This document shows, piece after piece, positions 39,401 to 51,849 of a stretch of 64,000 bases of DNA; position 1 is the stretch's first letter, and each line of letters starts with the position of its first letter. The stretch is taken from contig QJNS01000115.1 in NCBI GenBank assembly GCA_004154925.1, positions 62,001 to 126,000 of the forward strand, read 5' to 3'. A program made the translations under genes and the position numbers. The notes under the pieces are model-generated. The model ran no database searches. It saw only the letters and a list, made by a program, of their open reading frames with translations, and was not told the DNA's origin. Source of the stretch: Monosporascus cannonballus. Taxonomy: Eukaryota > Ascomycota > Sordariomycetes > Xylariales.

Positions 39401-41740
39401 TAATAAAGTATTTATTATATTTTTATGCCTGTATTTGTCGTTATTATCGATCGAATATTAAGATTTTAATTTTTTTTCTTTATTAATAAGGTATAAAACG
39501 AACCTTATTTGGCCAGTATTTTCATTAATTAATATTCCGTATTAACGTATTCATAATAATTCTTAGATTATATCGTCATTTCCGAATGGAACAATAACTC
39601 AATTAACAGTTTGGTATCGTTCTTTAATGAGAATCTCAAAGTAATTAATTTTGCGTATGATTTTTCCGTTATTGTAAGCGAATTCCTGACTTTCCGCATT
39701 TGTCGTTATATAAGGTTTTAATTTGTATTTTTATTGTAATTTAAACTTATTAACCATATTTGGTATAATATAATTTCGGCCTAAAGTTCCGTAATTTATT
39801 ATTGCGGTATATTAGTGCGTTCCGATTTGTATGTCCAAAGTTATAAGGTTATTAACCTTTTTTAATGTCGCGTTTAAAGTTTTTTTGGGAATTTCCCTTA
39901 ATTTTTCTAAGTTTCGTTATTTTGCGGCTTTTTTATAAGTAATTCTTTTTTAATTTCTGTTCAAATTTGTTAAGCCTTACTTATGTTTTTTCGTTAAATA
40001 CGTTTAATTGTTATATCTGTTATTGTTGTCGGCGTATTATTTCTTCAAGCCGTATTAATTGTTCCTGATTTTTTTGCAGTTTTTTTTCGTATCGAATAAA
40101 ATATTTTCTTATATTTGTAATTACATCTTATTATACGTCATTTTAATTGTTATTCTAAAGGTTTTCTGTAAACTAACGTATTTTTTCCTTAATGGCCTTT
40201 TTTTTTAAGGATTTATAATAAATGCCAATTAAAAATAAAAATCCGTAATAATTTTTTGATAATATTTTTTTACCGTACGCCGGATTAATTCCTTTTCCGT
40301 TTAATAGTTATATTATCCATAATAATAAAAAGGGTTTTTTTGCAGGTATTATTTTTTTTGGGTTAACTTTTTGTTTCGGCTAGCTATTGGATATTTTTTG
40401 GAATTATGGTACGAAGTTGTCAATATTATTGCTTATTATTTTTGTTATGCCCGGTACGGTTTGGAAAATTAAATCTTTCGTAATATATGCGAATAATTCG
40501 TACGTAAATATATTATTTTTATTTTTCGTAATCGGGATATTTTCGTCGTCGATAATGTATAACGTACATTCTGCCATATTAATCGGTTATTCCGGGGTAA
40601 AGGTTTTCTATTTAATCCCGGTATTCGTATAGCTATCCTTATAGCGCTTTTTGCTATATTTACGATATTTATTAAGTTAACTTTCTGGCTTTTCGTATTC
40701 CGCGTTAAAATTTTCGTTATAATGGTCCTTATTAAACCTTTTGCTATAAACCGGATATGTATTTGGCTTGGATTATATTAATAACTTTGTTATTATTTCC
40801 TTAATTATTTTTGGATTATTTTTCCGGTATAGGGGTCCAGTTATTTTGCCGTAACTTTTTGGGTTTTTTGTATTTATAAACCTTATATCCTATTTTGCCG
40901 CAATTAAAGCATTTAATCTGGCTTTAATCCTGTTTGTAGGTAATGCCGAGTTCTATAAGTTTTAGCGCCGTTCTGTAAAAAGTAAGGGGTACATCTTTTT
41001 TTTTTCCCCTGGTTGGATTTATATTCCGAACGCAAAATATATTGTTCTTTTTTCTTTTATTATTTTTCAAATTGTCGATTATTAATTTTGATTATTTTTA
41101 CGATATACGGGTTTAAGGTAATTAATTATTTAATCCGGATAATTTTATCCTTTATATCGTTTTTTAATTCTTTATAAAATATGTTAATAAAGGTATCGGT
41201 TTCGTTGTTTCCTTATTTTACTTTAACCGTAAAATTTTTGAAAATTACGGCATATTTAAACGCCAATCCTTTTTATTAAAATTATAAGAATTGTTAGGCC
41301 GCTAATCGTTTTTTATCCCGATCGCCGAAATTATTGCGCATTTTATTTTTGAAATTGGTATAAGTTAAAAAGTTTTTATTGGTAAAATCTTTTTATTTGT
41401 TTTTTTATTCCCAGGAAATATTTTATCATAAGCTTAAATTAATTAACAATATTTTTTATTAAGCATGTTTTTATTATTAAAATTATATCCGCTGGGTTAT
41501 TAAGATTTAAAAAACGAAAGTAAATTCGTGCCTAAATTAAAAAGGTTTATAGGTTATTTTTTTTATCGTAAGGTTCTGGTTTTTTCGGCTTTATGCGAAC
41601 GAAAAAATGTTAGGTAAGTAACGTAACTTTAAGCTATCGAACTTCTTTTTTTAATTCCCGAATTCGAGCCTAAAGCTGCTAAATAAGAGTTTTTTAAATG
41701 CTAGTTAACATTTTAATAATATTGAATATTGTTTAAAATT
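36430..41740 (-). pseudogene. gag-pol of chromovirus copy 2
   Basis: Minus-strand broken coding region of the element. The reverse-transcriptase YLDD motif is visible as its complement TCGTCGAGATAGCA at 38683-38696, aligned with copy 1. The gag end lies to the right, near the 5' LTR. Many TAA/TAG stops are consistent with RIP. A hydrophobic plus-strand frame at 40387-40632 is a shadow of gag and also appears in copies 1 and 3. Ends are approximate. Confidence 0.82.
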
Positions 41741-41771
41741 TAACGGTATTATTAAATAAAAATTTATAACG

Positions 41772-42191
41772 TATAACGGCTAAACGGTTTAACCAATTAT
41801 TAAACCTTAAGTCGACGGGTTTATATTAACAGGAATATCGTAAAAATTTAAATAATAAATACAGTAACGTATTATATTTCGTAATACCAAAAGTACTTTA
41901 AATAATGATATTATAATATAAACATTTAACATTAATAAATATTGCAAATTAAAGTTATTTAAATTATGGAATTAATAAACATATATATCCTTATTTTGGC
42001 TTAAAGTGCTTAAGCGGCTTAAACCCTAAAACCGTTAAGCCCTTTGAGCTTTTCTCCTGGCTCAAGGAGCTCAAGGTGCTTAGCGCCTTGAGACCTTTAA
42101 GCCAGTCACGTTATATTTTGGCTTGGGTCGGAACTGACCTTTTCGTGGCTCCGACCGTCTGAAAAGAAGCCAAGACCGTTAGGTTATAACA
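41772..42191 (-). repeat. 5' LTR of copy 2
   Basis: 420 bp ending GGTTATAACA, followed by TSD CTTTA. Its U3 half (about 42000-42190) is nearly free of RIP, with clear CTCAAGGAGCTCAAGG and GCCTTGAG palindromic motifs. The U5 half is more mutated. Confidence 0.9.
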
Positions 42192-42801
42192 CTTTATATA
42201 TGGCGGCAATGGTTTCCGTGCCTTTTTTGGGCCTTCTCCCTATTTACGTCGTTCGAAATAATTAATCCCTTTATCTCTTACCGTTAATAATCGCCTATCC
42301 GTTTCCGCTTTCCTAACCGAATAACCGTTAATTCGATCGCGCCTTTACCTATAAGCATAAGTAGTTTGTACGAAAACCACGCCGCCTTTTTTTAACGTTT
42401 TCCTGCCCGAAAAACGTAAAACCAAGTTGCGAAGTAAACGCCGACGTTTTCGGCTAAATAGCATATTATTTATCGTACGCAATTAAGTAATATTTATTTT
42501 ATTAAGCCAAAGAATTCCGAAAAAACCGAAATTAACGTTAACGGCATCCTTAATAAATAGAAATAATACGTAAAGTTTTTTCCCGAAATTTCTTTTATAA
42601 ATTTCTTATATTTTTGATTTTATCCGTATAGGTATTATGCCGATAAAAAGGTTAACGGTTAAAAGGTATTTATCAAAAATTTGAAACGCGAAACGACTTA
42701 GTATTTTTTCCTATACGTTTGCAAACATTATAAAATTAAATTCTGGAGTAAGGGCAAAAAATATATCCGTTAATTTTAACAGTTATATATAACCGTTAAC
42801 G
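42192..42801 (+). pseudogene. DUF3435-family gene, N-terminal part (fragment 1b)
   Basis: Continues the frame begun at 35392 and stays in one frame to 42801. Readable strings include RTQLSNIYFIKPKN, KKVNG, FIKNLKRETT, LYVCKHYKIKFWSKGKKYIR and QLYITVNG (the last two interrupted by or joined across mutations). These resemble the N-terminal SAM-like region of DUF3435 (FluG-type) proteins, the family of tyrosine-recombinase-like proteins that includes Starship captains. Interruptions are mostly TAA/TAG with one TGA, consistent with moderate RIP. At 42801 the frame is cut by copy 3 inside an AAC-GGC codon boundary and resumes at 49510 in phase. Confidence 0.7.
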
Positions 42802-43198
42802 TGTGACGGCTAGGCGGTTTAACCAATTATTAAACCTAAGTCGACGGGTTTATATTGGCAGGAGTATCGTGGGAATTTGAGCAATAGATATAGTAATTGT
42901 ATTACGTCTCTTAATACCGGAAATACCTTATTATAAACGATTGGTATTAATAAATATTGTAAGTTAAAGCTATTGAAACTATGGAATTAATAAGCGTATA
43001 TATCCTTCTTCTTTAGCTGGATCACCACCAGTAAGTTGGTAATCCGGCTTACTGGCTTACTACCAGTAAGTTGGTGATCCGGCTTACTGGCTTACCACCA
43101 GTGAGTTGGTGATCTATTACGTAACCTGATCCATATATTTTTTTTGGCCTTTTCCGTTACGACTGTTCCTGGAGGCCGTAACTTATTAAGTCGTAATA
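42802..43198 (-). repeat. 3' LTR of copy 3 with extra 35-bp unit
   Basis: 397 bp from TGTGACGGC to GTCGTAATA. It contains tandem 35-bp units at 43024-43058 and 43059-43093 plus a partial third at 43094-43114 (ACCACCAGTAAGTTGG core, ending TTACTGGCTT). It is mostly spared from RIP. Confidence 0.9.
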
Positions 43199-43284
43199 CG
43201 ATTTTCCCTTTTCCAAAATTTTATCCTTAAGATTTCTTTTTTTCTGGTAAGTTTTTTCCACATACCTTTAATATGTTTTCCGGT

Positions 43285-43839
43285 ATGTCCAAATGTCGTT
43301 TTCGTAAATCCGAATAACAATTTGCCTTAATTAATTTAATTAAACTCGAAAGTTTTAACGTAATACCTTATTTTTTCTGTTTTACTTAATAGTTTAATTA
43401 CCAAATAATAAATAGGGTTTTTCGTTATAAGAAATATATCCGTCAAGGTCGTTCGTATAACGGGACAGAAATTTTTATTTCCATAATTAATTGTTATATC
43501 GCAAAATCGAAAGAATTAAAAAAAAAAGCTAACGGCCGAAAAATCTTTATCCAAAACTTTTATGCGTTTTTTTCGCATACGTCGTTAACGTTAGCACCAG
43601 TAATTTTAAGGTACGAAATTTATTAATCGTACTTTTTAATCCTTAAATAACTTTAACGATTTTACATAATTAAAATCGGAATCCATAATTAAGGTTTAGG
43701 CCTTAAAAAAATGGACGTTATTAATTGGAATGCGGTAAACTAAAGGTTCCCCTTCGTAAATCTTATAAATTGGGATATTATTATTTCGGGTAATTCCGCC
43801 GTTATTAATAAAAATTCTTTAATAGGCGTTAAATACTAA
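43285..43839 (+). pseudogene. Antisense Zn2Cys6-like ORF in copy 3
   Basis: 185 codons from ATG at 43285 to TAA at 43837-43839, all in one frame, opposite to pol. The cluster region (43369-43458) reads Y-FF-C-x6-Y-x8-Y-KK-Y-x6-Y, the same spacing as the other copies, with one Cys left. Two stops (TAA, TAG) fall inside it where copy 1 has Gln-Gln. The tail keeps INWNAV and INWDIIISG, a Trp/Asp pattern like copy 2. Every internal stop is TAA or TAG. The start context resembles copy 1, whose ATG is mutated to ATA at the equivalent site. Confidence 0.68.
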
Positions 43840-46800
43840 TAAGATTTTTGGCGGGTTCCTAGGTATTTTCGGAATTTGGGTGTTTTTTCTATTTAATTAA
43901 GTACTGGATAAATCCGTTTTGTTTTCGCATATCGAAAATTTTTTCCACTTCGTATATTTATTCGTTTTTTATTTTTATGTCGTTTTATACCGTATATATT
44001 TTAATTCTATCTGTTATTAATTCGAATAAAGAAATATAAAAAATTAAATACAATTTGATTTTTGGTAAAAGTTCTAATTAATAATTATTTTTTAAGATTT
44101 TCTTGGCGATTTTGTATAAACCGATATATTTAAAATCGAATTTTTTGTTAAATCGTTTTATTTAAATGTTTTTTATAATAAAAAACTATTTCCTTTTTTT
44201 CAAAAGTTAATCCTTTTAACTTTTTTTAATTATAATATTTGCTTATTTAATTCTGTACGAATTCCAGTTTTATCTTTATTTCTTAATGCAATTATCGTAA
44301 TTATTTTAACGTAAAAATTATTTTGATATTAATTAAATTATCGCCGTATACTTTTTTATAAATTTCCGGAATAAAACCCAAATTTACGGTCGTAAATATT
44401 ATTTTAATATTTTCGTAATAACTAATATTATAAATTAATTATGCGATCGGTAATTTTTTAATCCAGTTATTTTATTTATAATTAATATAATATCGAAAGT
44501 AAGTTTTTAAAATTTGATTTATTTTTTTTATTTATTTATTTATTTAAAGTTTAAATATATTGGATAATTTGTAATTTAGGCCGATTTATATTATTAGGCG
44601 TTATCAAAACTTAAATATAAATATCGATTTTTTATTTGATATAATTTTTATTAATAATCCGTATATGCTAAAAATATATTTAAAGAAAATATATGTTAAT
44701 TGTTCGGCGTTTGTATTTTCGTAATATGGGAGAAAATAGGAAAATTTCGTGAATCGATCGACGATTACAAAAATGTTATCGTAATATATTCCCGTAACTG
44801 GATTTTTTAATATAAAAAGCTTAATAATAAAATCGAATATAATTAAATATTATAATTATTTTATAATTAATAATAACTATAATTTTCCGTATGGCTTATG
44901 TCGTCGAGTCTTTACTTTGGCGCAAATATCGTATTGCCGTATAATTTTTTGTATTGTTAATTTTATTTTGGGAAAAAAGTATATGCGTTAAAGTTTTTCT
45001 AAGGTTTTGTAAATCCCTAGATATTTATATAATTGATATTCGTATATTTTTCGTATTAAAATTTTTTAATATTTTTTGGAATTTATATTTTGTCCGTTCT
45101 TTAGTTTTTTTGGGAAACCGTTATTATGTTATTAAATTTTCTGATATATATTATAAGGTACTACACGAATTGTCGCAATTTGTCGTAAGCGTAAATATTT
45201 TTTAGTAATAATATCAAAAATTATATGGCTAATTTTAACTAATTTCCTTCGAGGTTTGATTATTTACTTAAAATATTTACTTTGCCGTTTTTTAAATTTT
45301 TTTTATAAATAATAACGAAATCGAAGTTTGCTAATTTTTCATATAATAAAGTTATCGTTTTGTAAGCTTTTTAATTGTGGTAAATCGGGTAAGATTTTGA
45401 TAATTTATGTAAATTTTAACCTGGTATAAAATTTTTTTAGAAGATGTCTAAATTCCCGAAATACCATAATAATGGCCATAAATTCCTTATCTGGAATACC
45501 GTAATTAAATTCGGTTTTTTTTAATATGTACGAAAAAAATATAATAAGTTATAATTTGCCTTAATTATTTTATTATCCGATTATTACGTTTAACGCGTAA
45601 CCCGAAATATCGGTTTTTAATTCGACAGGGCGATTTAAATCGTATATAATTAATATTAGTTTGTTAATAATCGTATTTTTAATAACTTGAAATATTTTTT
45701 CTGTATTTGGCATTTATTTAAACTTTTCTTTTTTGTAATATTCGTTAAAAGTATAATTATTTTGCTGAATTTTCGAATAAATTTCCTATAATAATTAATA
45801 AATTTAAGGAATATTGGTATTTTTTTAATTATTATTAATATTTGTTACTTTGTAATTATCGTAATCTTCTTAAGGTTTATTTTAATATATTCTGGAATAA
45901 TAATATATCCTAGATATTTTATTTTTTATGTATGGAATTAATTTTTTTCTGCATTAATAAGTAATTTTGCGTTTTGTAAAATTTGAAAAGTTTTGTAAAC
46001 GTATTTTGTATATGCTTTTTTTGTTTCTGAAAAAATGAAAAGTCGTCGAGATAGCAAACGACGAAAATATTAAGGTATTTTCGTAATACGTAATTTATTA
46101 TCCGTTAAAAGGTTACTAATACGTTTATAAGTTTTATTAATATAATTAAATATTTAAATAGTCCGTATTTCGTTTTAAAAGTTATTTTTTATTCGTATCT
46201 TTTTTTAATTTTAATAAAATTATATTAATTTTTGAAATCGAATATTATAAATTATTTAATTCCGTAAAACCGGTTTTTTATTTCCGTAATCAAAAGTAAT
46301 AGTATTTGATTTTTAATTATCATATTATTTAATTATTAATAATTAATTATAAATTACAGTTTTTCATTTTTCTTAAGTATAAAAAATATAAGTTATTCTG
46401 CCGGTAATATCGAACGTTAAATTTATTTTTTTTGTAACCGATTTTCCAGGTATATTTTAAAAATACGCAATTTATTTTTATTAAAATTGTAAATGGGGTA
46501 AAACTTTGTCTAAAATCTTTTTTAAGCATTATTTTATGATTTTATTCGCTATATTCTAATAATTTTGTATCGAATTCCTTTTTGAAAAGCTGTTCGTATT
46601 TGTAATATTATGGTAATATATTAATTAGATTTTTTGATTTTTGGGGCTGCTTTTTTTTAAATCGTTATTTCATTGCTTTAATTTCGTTTTGATAATAGTA
46701 ACGATACGTTGTATTTTTTTAATACCCGTTTTTTTTGTATTTTGTATTTTTGGGTAATAAGGTATTTATCGTATCCTTATGCTTGTATTCGTCGCTATTA

Positions 46801-49130
46801 TCCATCGAATATTAAAATCTTAATTTTTTCTTTTTTTTTCGTTTGTTAATAGGGAATGAAACGAACTTTACCTGGCCAGTTCCTCCGTTTATCAAAATTT
46901 CGTATTAGCGTATTTATGATAATTTTAAAATTATATTATAATTTTCAAGTAAAACGATGTCGAAATTAACCGTTTAATGTCGTTTTTGGACAAAAATCTC
47001 GAGGTAATTAATTTTGCGTATAGCTTTTCCGTTATTGTAAGCGAATTCTTGATTTTCGGTATTCGTTATTATGTAAGGTTCCAACTTGTATCTTTATGGC
47101 AGTTTGAACTTATTGACTATATTTGGTGTAATATAATTTCCGCCTAAAGTTCCATAATTTATTGTTGCTATATATTAATACGTTCCGATTCGTATTTCCA
47201 AGGTTATAAGGTTGTTAACGTTTCCTATCGTTATGTTTAAAGCCTTTTTTGGGAATTCTCTTTAATTTCTTTAGGTTTCGTTATTTTGCAGCTTTTTTAC
47301 AGGTAATTCTTTTTTTTTTAATTTTTATTTGAGTTTGTTAAGCCTTATTTGTATTTTTGTGTATAACGCGTTAAGTTATTGCATTTGTCGTTATTGTCGG
47401 CGTACTGTTCCTTTAAGCCGTATTAATTATTTTTAATTTTTTTGCAGTTTTTTTCTTTATTAAGTAAATTATTTTTTTATATTTATAATTATATCTTATT
47501 ATGCGTTATTTTGGCTATCGTTCTAGAGATTTCCTATAAATTAACGTATTTCTTTTTTAATGGCCTTTTTTTCGTAAGGATTTATGGTAAATGCTAATTG
47601 AAAATAAAAATTTATAATAGCTTTCTGGCAATGTTATTTTACCGTGCGCTAAATTAACTTTTTTTCCATTTGGTAATTATATTATTTATAATAATAAAAG
47701 GGGTTTTCCTGCAAATATTATTTTCCTTTAGGCGAATTTTTTGTTTCGGCCAATTGCTAGATATTTCCTAAAGTTATGGTTCGAAACTGTCGATATTATT
47801 ACTTATTATTTTTGTTATGCCCGGTACGGTTTGGAAAATCGAATCTTTCGTAATATATACGGGTAGTTCGTATATAAATATATTATTTTTATTTTTCGTA
47901 ATCGGGATATTCTCGTCGTCGACAGTATATGGTATATATTTTGCCGTATCGATTAGGGATTCTGGAATAAACTTTTTCTGTCCAATTCTAATATTTGCGT
48001 AATTATCCTTATAATGTTTTTCGTTATGCTTATAACGCCTGCTAACCTAGTTATTTGGCTTTTTGCATCCTTCGTCGAATTTTTTTATCGTAATAATCCT
48101 TATCAAATTTCTGGCTATAAGCTTATAATATATTTGGCTTAAATTATGTTAACAACTTTGCTATTATTTTCTTAATTATTCCTAAATTATTTTTCCGATA
48201 TAAGGATCTAGTTATTTTATCGTAACTTTTTAGGTTTTTTGCATTTGTAAACTTTGTATTTTATTTTGCCATAATTAAAGCATTTAATCTGGCTTTAATT
48301 TTATTTATGGGTAACGTTAAGTTCTATAAGTCCTGGTGCCGTTTTGTAAAAAATAAAGAATGCGTTTCGTTTTTTCCCTAGGTTAGATTTATATTCCGAA
48401 CGTAAAGCGTATTATGTTTTTTTTTCCTATTATTTTTCAAATTGTCGGTTATTAATCTTAATTATTTTTATAATATACCGGTTTAAGGCAATTAATTATT
48501 CGACCCGAATAACTCTATTTTTTATATTATCCTTTAACTTTTTATAAAATATATCGATAAAGGCGTTAGCTTTGTTATTTTCTTATTTTGCCTTAACCGC
48601 AAGATTTTTGAAGGTTACGGCGTATTTAGATATAGGTTTTTTTTTGTCGGAATTATAAAAGTTATTAAGCCGTTATTCGTTTTTTATCCGGATTACCGAA
48701 ATTATCGTACATTTTATTTTCGAAATTGATATAAATTAAAAAATTTTTGTTAATAAAGTTTTCTTTTTTTCTTTTTTTTACTTTTAGGAAATTTCTTATA
48801 ATAAGTTTAAATTAATTAATTGCATTTTTTATTAGACATGTTTTTATTATTAGGATTATATCCGCTAGGTTATTAAGGTTTAAGAAATAAAGGTAAATTC
48901 GTACTTAAGTTAAAAAAAATTTAAGGGTTACTTTTTTTATCGTAAAGTTTTGGCTTTTTTGGCTTTATACAGGCAAGAAAAGGTTAGGCAGGCGTAGCCT
49001 TAAGTTTTCGAATTTTTTTTTCCAGTTCCCGAATTCGAGCTTAAAGCTGTTAAATAAGGGTTTCCTAAATGCTGGTCGACATTTTGATAATGTTAAATAT
49101 TATTTAGAGTCTGACGGTATTACTAAACAA
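43790..49130 (-). pseudogene. gag-pol of chromovirus copy 3
   Basis: Minus-strand broken coding region. The YLDD complement TCGTCGAGATAGCA is at 46043-46056. The gag-shadow hydrophobic frame appears at 47817-48002, paralleling copies 1 and 2. It is RIP-degraded and cannot be translated. Ends are approximate. Confidence 0.82.
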
Positions 49131-49142
49131 AAACTTGTAACG

Positions 49143-49504
49143 TATAATGGCTAAACGGTTTAACCAATTATTAAACCTAAGTCGACGGGTTTATATTAGC
49201 AGAAATGTCGTAGGAATCTAAGCAATAAATATAATAATCGTATTATATCTCTTAATACCGGAAATGCCTTATTACAAACGATTAATATTAATAAATATCG
49301 CAAACTGAAGTTATCTAGATTATGGAATTAATAAGCATATATATCCTTCTCCTTTAGCTGGATCACCACCAGTAAGTTGGCGATCCGGCTCACTGGCTCA
49401 CCACCAGTGAGTTGGTAATCCATCACGTGACCTGATCCACATGTTTTTCTTGGCTTTTTCCGTTGCGACCGTTCCTGGAGGCCGTGGCTTGTCAGGTCGT
49501 AACA
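49143..49504 (-). repeat. 5' LTR of copy 3
   Basis: 362 bp ending GTCGTAACA. It contains about 1.6 units of the 35-bp repeat (49364-49398 and 49399-49419). The right half is almost unmutated, while the left half shows RIP-type changes. Confidence 0.9.
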
Positions 49505-51428
49505 TAACGGCCGGTATATAAACCGAAATAATGCCAAAGAAATAAAGAAGGTACGTAAAAAATTTGTTTATTTTGGCGTATCGGCATAATTAACTAGTTA
49601 TTCGATTCGAACTATAAACCTTTTTAATATGCAGCTAATATTATAAATACGTTTTAATTTTTCGTTTTGGCTACCGGCCGCCGAATATCAATAATAAGCC
49701 GGTATTTAACGTAAATAATTTACGGATTATTTTGATATTTAATATTACGTATAATATAAGTATATTTCCTAATAAACGGTATCGTATTTAATTAGCTAGT
49801 TATTATCAGATTTTGTGTTATACCGGAACGTAACCTGTCGAATTTGTGGATAATAAGCGGAAAAAGCCAAAAGATAACTTTATCGAAAAGCTTTTCGGTC
49901 GTAAATTTATCTAATCCTTTTTTCGGACGATAACGAAAATTAGGCGCCGCCGCTGGATAAAAATTTTAAGCTGTTTTAAGGCCTTTTATTACAAAAATAT
50001 TCAGATAATAATCGTACGGCATTTTGTTATTAAATGGTATATATTAGCCATAATTATTAAATTTATTTATTATAAAGGGGCGGATAATAAACCTAAGCCG
50101 TATATTTTCGTTACGATTTATTTCCAGTATTAAATAATTAGGCATTATTTAAATTAATAATCTTTATTTAAGATTATCTTCTACTTTACCCTTATTAGGA
50201 AACTTTTTTTCTGTATTATTTTTACGATTTTCGTTTTCGCCTTACATAATAACGTATTTAATATGCCGAATTTAACAAACGTATTTATTATATTTAAATC
50301 GAAGCCGCCGAGATATAAATAATGTATTGCGTTCCGATAAAAAGTATTTAAATTAAAGACCTTAATTTTCCGTCGGTATCGTAGGGCGTTTTTTTCTGAA
50401 GCTGAGGCTATGCTGTATTCCAAACTTAAAGACGATGTTGGTTAGCAAAGTCTCGATTCAGGACACGAGAAAAAATGGACGCCTAGGTTCGCCAAAAAAG
50501 GCGCCGCGAATGCTACTAACGGTATGTTACCCAGGATAAGATGGCAAAAGATGGCCAATATTCATACGGATTTGGGAATTATGCTAACCGGATTTCGCTT
50601 TTAGGAGATGCGCCAAACTCTGTACGTGACCAAATAATGCGCCATAACCCTTAATTTGTAACATTTCACCATGCTTACCTGAATAAGATCGCAAACTTCG
50701 ACCTCCAAAACGCCTTCCTGGAGGAAAAGAAGAAGAATTAATTGTTTCGATTATTCGCGCACGTAAGCTTTACCCGCAACCCCCGAGCCACCTTGGTTGG
50801 ATATGGTACCTGAGGAAGTATGGGCAAACCTCCTGCCGGACCCGGAGATTGTTAAGTTTGAAAAGTAACGTACGCAGCTTAAGCAGGGCAAGTACCGAAT
50901 TTCGGGCCATAAAAAAAGGAAAAAATCCGGAAGCTCACTAATGAAATACGGACGAAACGTACGCAGCGTAAAAGGTAGGTCGTCAAAAAATACCGCGAAC
51001 ATTATTTTTATAACTGTTTTACCTAAAATATTAAAAGGTAAATATAAGGAGAAGAAAAGGAATATGCAAAGCTTGTTATCGATATTACTATCCCAGAACG
51101 CATTAAATTAGCGAAAATTATTTGTTACCAGCCCGACAACTTAATTAAAAACGAGATCTTTTAACAAAAGATTAAGGCCATTAATTTTATAATAACTTTT
51201 TGCGACAAAAGAAAGGTGGTTAAATACGATTATATTTAACAAAGGGCTAAGGTTTGCCTATTTATCAAATTTAAGCCGCCCGAAACGGAAACCGAACCTA
51301 TGCCCAGCCTTAACCGATTCCTTTTCTTTATGTAAGCTGTACAGTGTTTTAATTATATTAATAATAAGCGATTCTTTTAAAAAAGCGGGCCTTTACATAT
51401 TGCCGTTTTACCGTTATGAACAACCACT
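49505..51428 (+). pseudogene. DUF3435-family gene, central part (fragment 2)
   Basis: Main readable part of a DUF3435 (FluG-type, tyrosine-recombinase-like) protein. In order: RYINRNNAKEIKK (49512), RPPNINNKPVFNVNNLRIIL (49675), SYYQILCYTG and VEFVDNKRKKPKDN (49800-49880), YKGADNKPKP (50071-50100), FRRYRRAFFSEAEAMLYSKL (about 50375), then KKGAANATNG spliced through an intron (50522-50604) to DAPNSVRDQIMRHNP, HHAYLNKIANFDLQNAFLEE, VPEEVWANLLPDPEIV and IPERIKLAKIICYQP. The Arg/His-bearing RDQIMRH region fits the recombinase-like core. A frame change between 49550 and 49636 may be another intron (GTACGT at 49551, GCAG at 49631-49634) with an indel, and a one-base shift lies near 50795. Stops are mainly TAA/TAG. 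Copy 4 cuts the gene at 51428. Confidence 0.8.
50522..50604 (+). other. Preserved intron in the DUF3435 pseudogene
   Basis: 83 nt with GTATGT donor, GCTAAC branch site (50583-50588) and TTAG acceptor. Removing it joins ...AANATN-G to DAPNSVRD in frame, matching the family. The signals have survived while the coding sequence has decayed. Confidence 0.8.
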
Positions 51429-51817
51429 TATTACGACCCGACAAGCTCCGGTCTCAAGAAACGGTCAGGCAGGAGTACACGGGCCACCTCCCGGGTCACG
51501 TAACGGTAATCACTGCCAAGCCAATGATTATCAGTAATAAAAAGTAATCCTAAATAATCGTAATTATTACTAACGGCGTAATTATAAGTAATTAAGTTAA
51601 GAAAAATAAAAATATATATGCTTATTAATTCCATAATTTAAATAATTTCAATTTGCAATACTTATTAATACCAAATGTTTATAATATATATCGTACTTTT
51701 GGCGTTACGAAATATAATACGTTACTATATTTATTACTTAAATTCTTACGATATTCCTGCCAATATAAATCCGTTAACTTAAGATTTAATAATTGGTTAA
51801 ATCACTTAGCCGTTATA
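51429..51817 (+). repeat. 5' LTR of copy 4
   Basis: 389 bp starting TATTACGACCCGAC and ending CCGTTATA. The first 100 bp keep CA, TG and CC steps (CTCAAGAAACGGTCAGGCAG); the rest is RIP-like. Confidence 0.9.
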
Positions 51818-51849
51818 CGTTACAAATTTTTGTTCAGTAATACCGTTAA

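Larger units (their letters stand above)
35409..42191 (-). mobile_element. Chromovirus (Ty3/Gypsy) copy 2, complete, RIP-degraded
   Basis: 6,783 bp on the minus strand with two 420-bp LTRs and target duplication CTTTA (35404-35408 and 42192-42196). It sits just inside the 5' end of the DUF3435 gene. Its LTR shares the U5 side with copies 1, 3 and 4 (GGTTTAACCAATTATTAAACC, then AAGTCGACGGGTTTAT) but has a different U3, so it is a separate subfamily. The internal region is organised as in copy 1, including the antisense frame next to the 3' LTR. Confidence 0.92.
42802..49504 (-). mobile_element. Chromovirus (Ty3/Gypsy) copy 3, complete, RIP-degraded
   Basis: 6,703 bp on the minus strand with target duplication TAACG (42797-42801 and 49505-49509), inserted in the DUF3435 gene. 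The LTRs are 397 bp (left) and 362 bp (right). The 35-bp difference is one unit of an internal tandem repeat. LTR type matches copy 1, so copies 1 and 3 are one subfamily. Internal organisation is the same, with the antisense frame next to the 3' LTR. Confidence 0.92.

Noticed and set aside
49328..49537. 69-codon minus frame across an LTR end
   Set aside because: It lies within the 5' LTR of copy 3 and crosses the target duplication, so it is not a gene.
50751..51002. 83-codon minus frame in balanced DNA
   Set aside because: The plus strand here reads clearly as the DUF3435 protein; the minus frame is its shadow.
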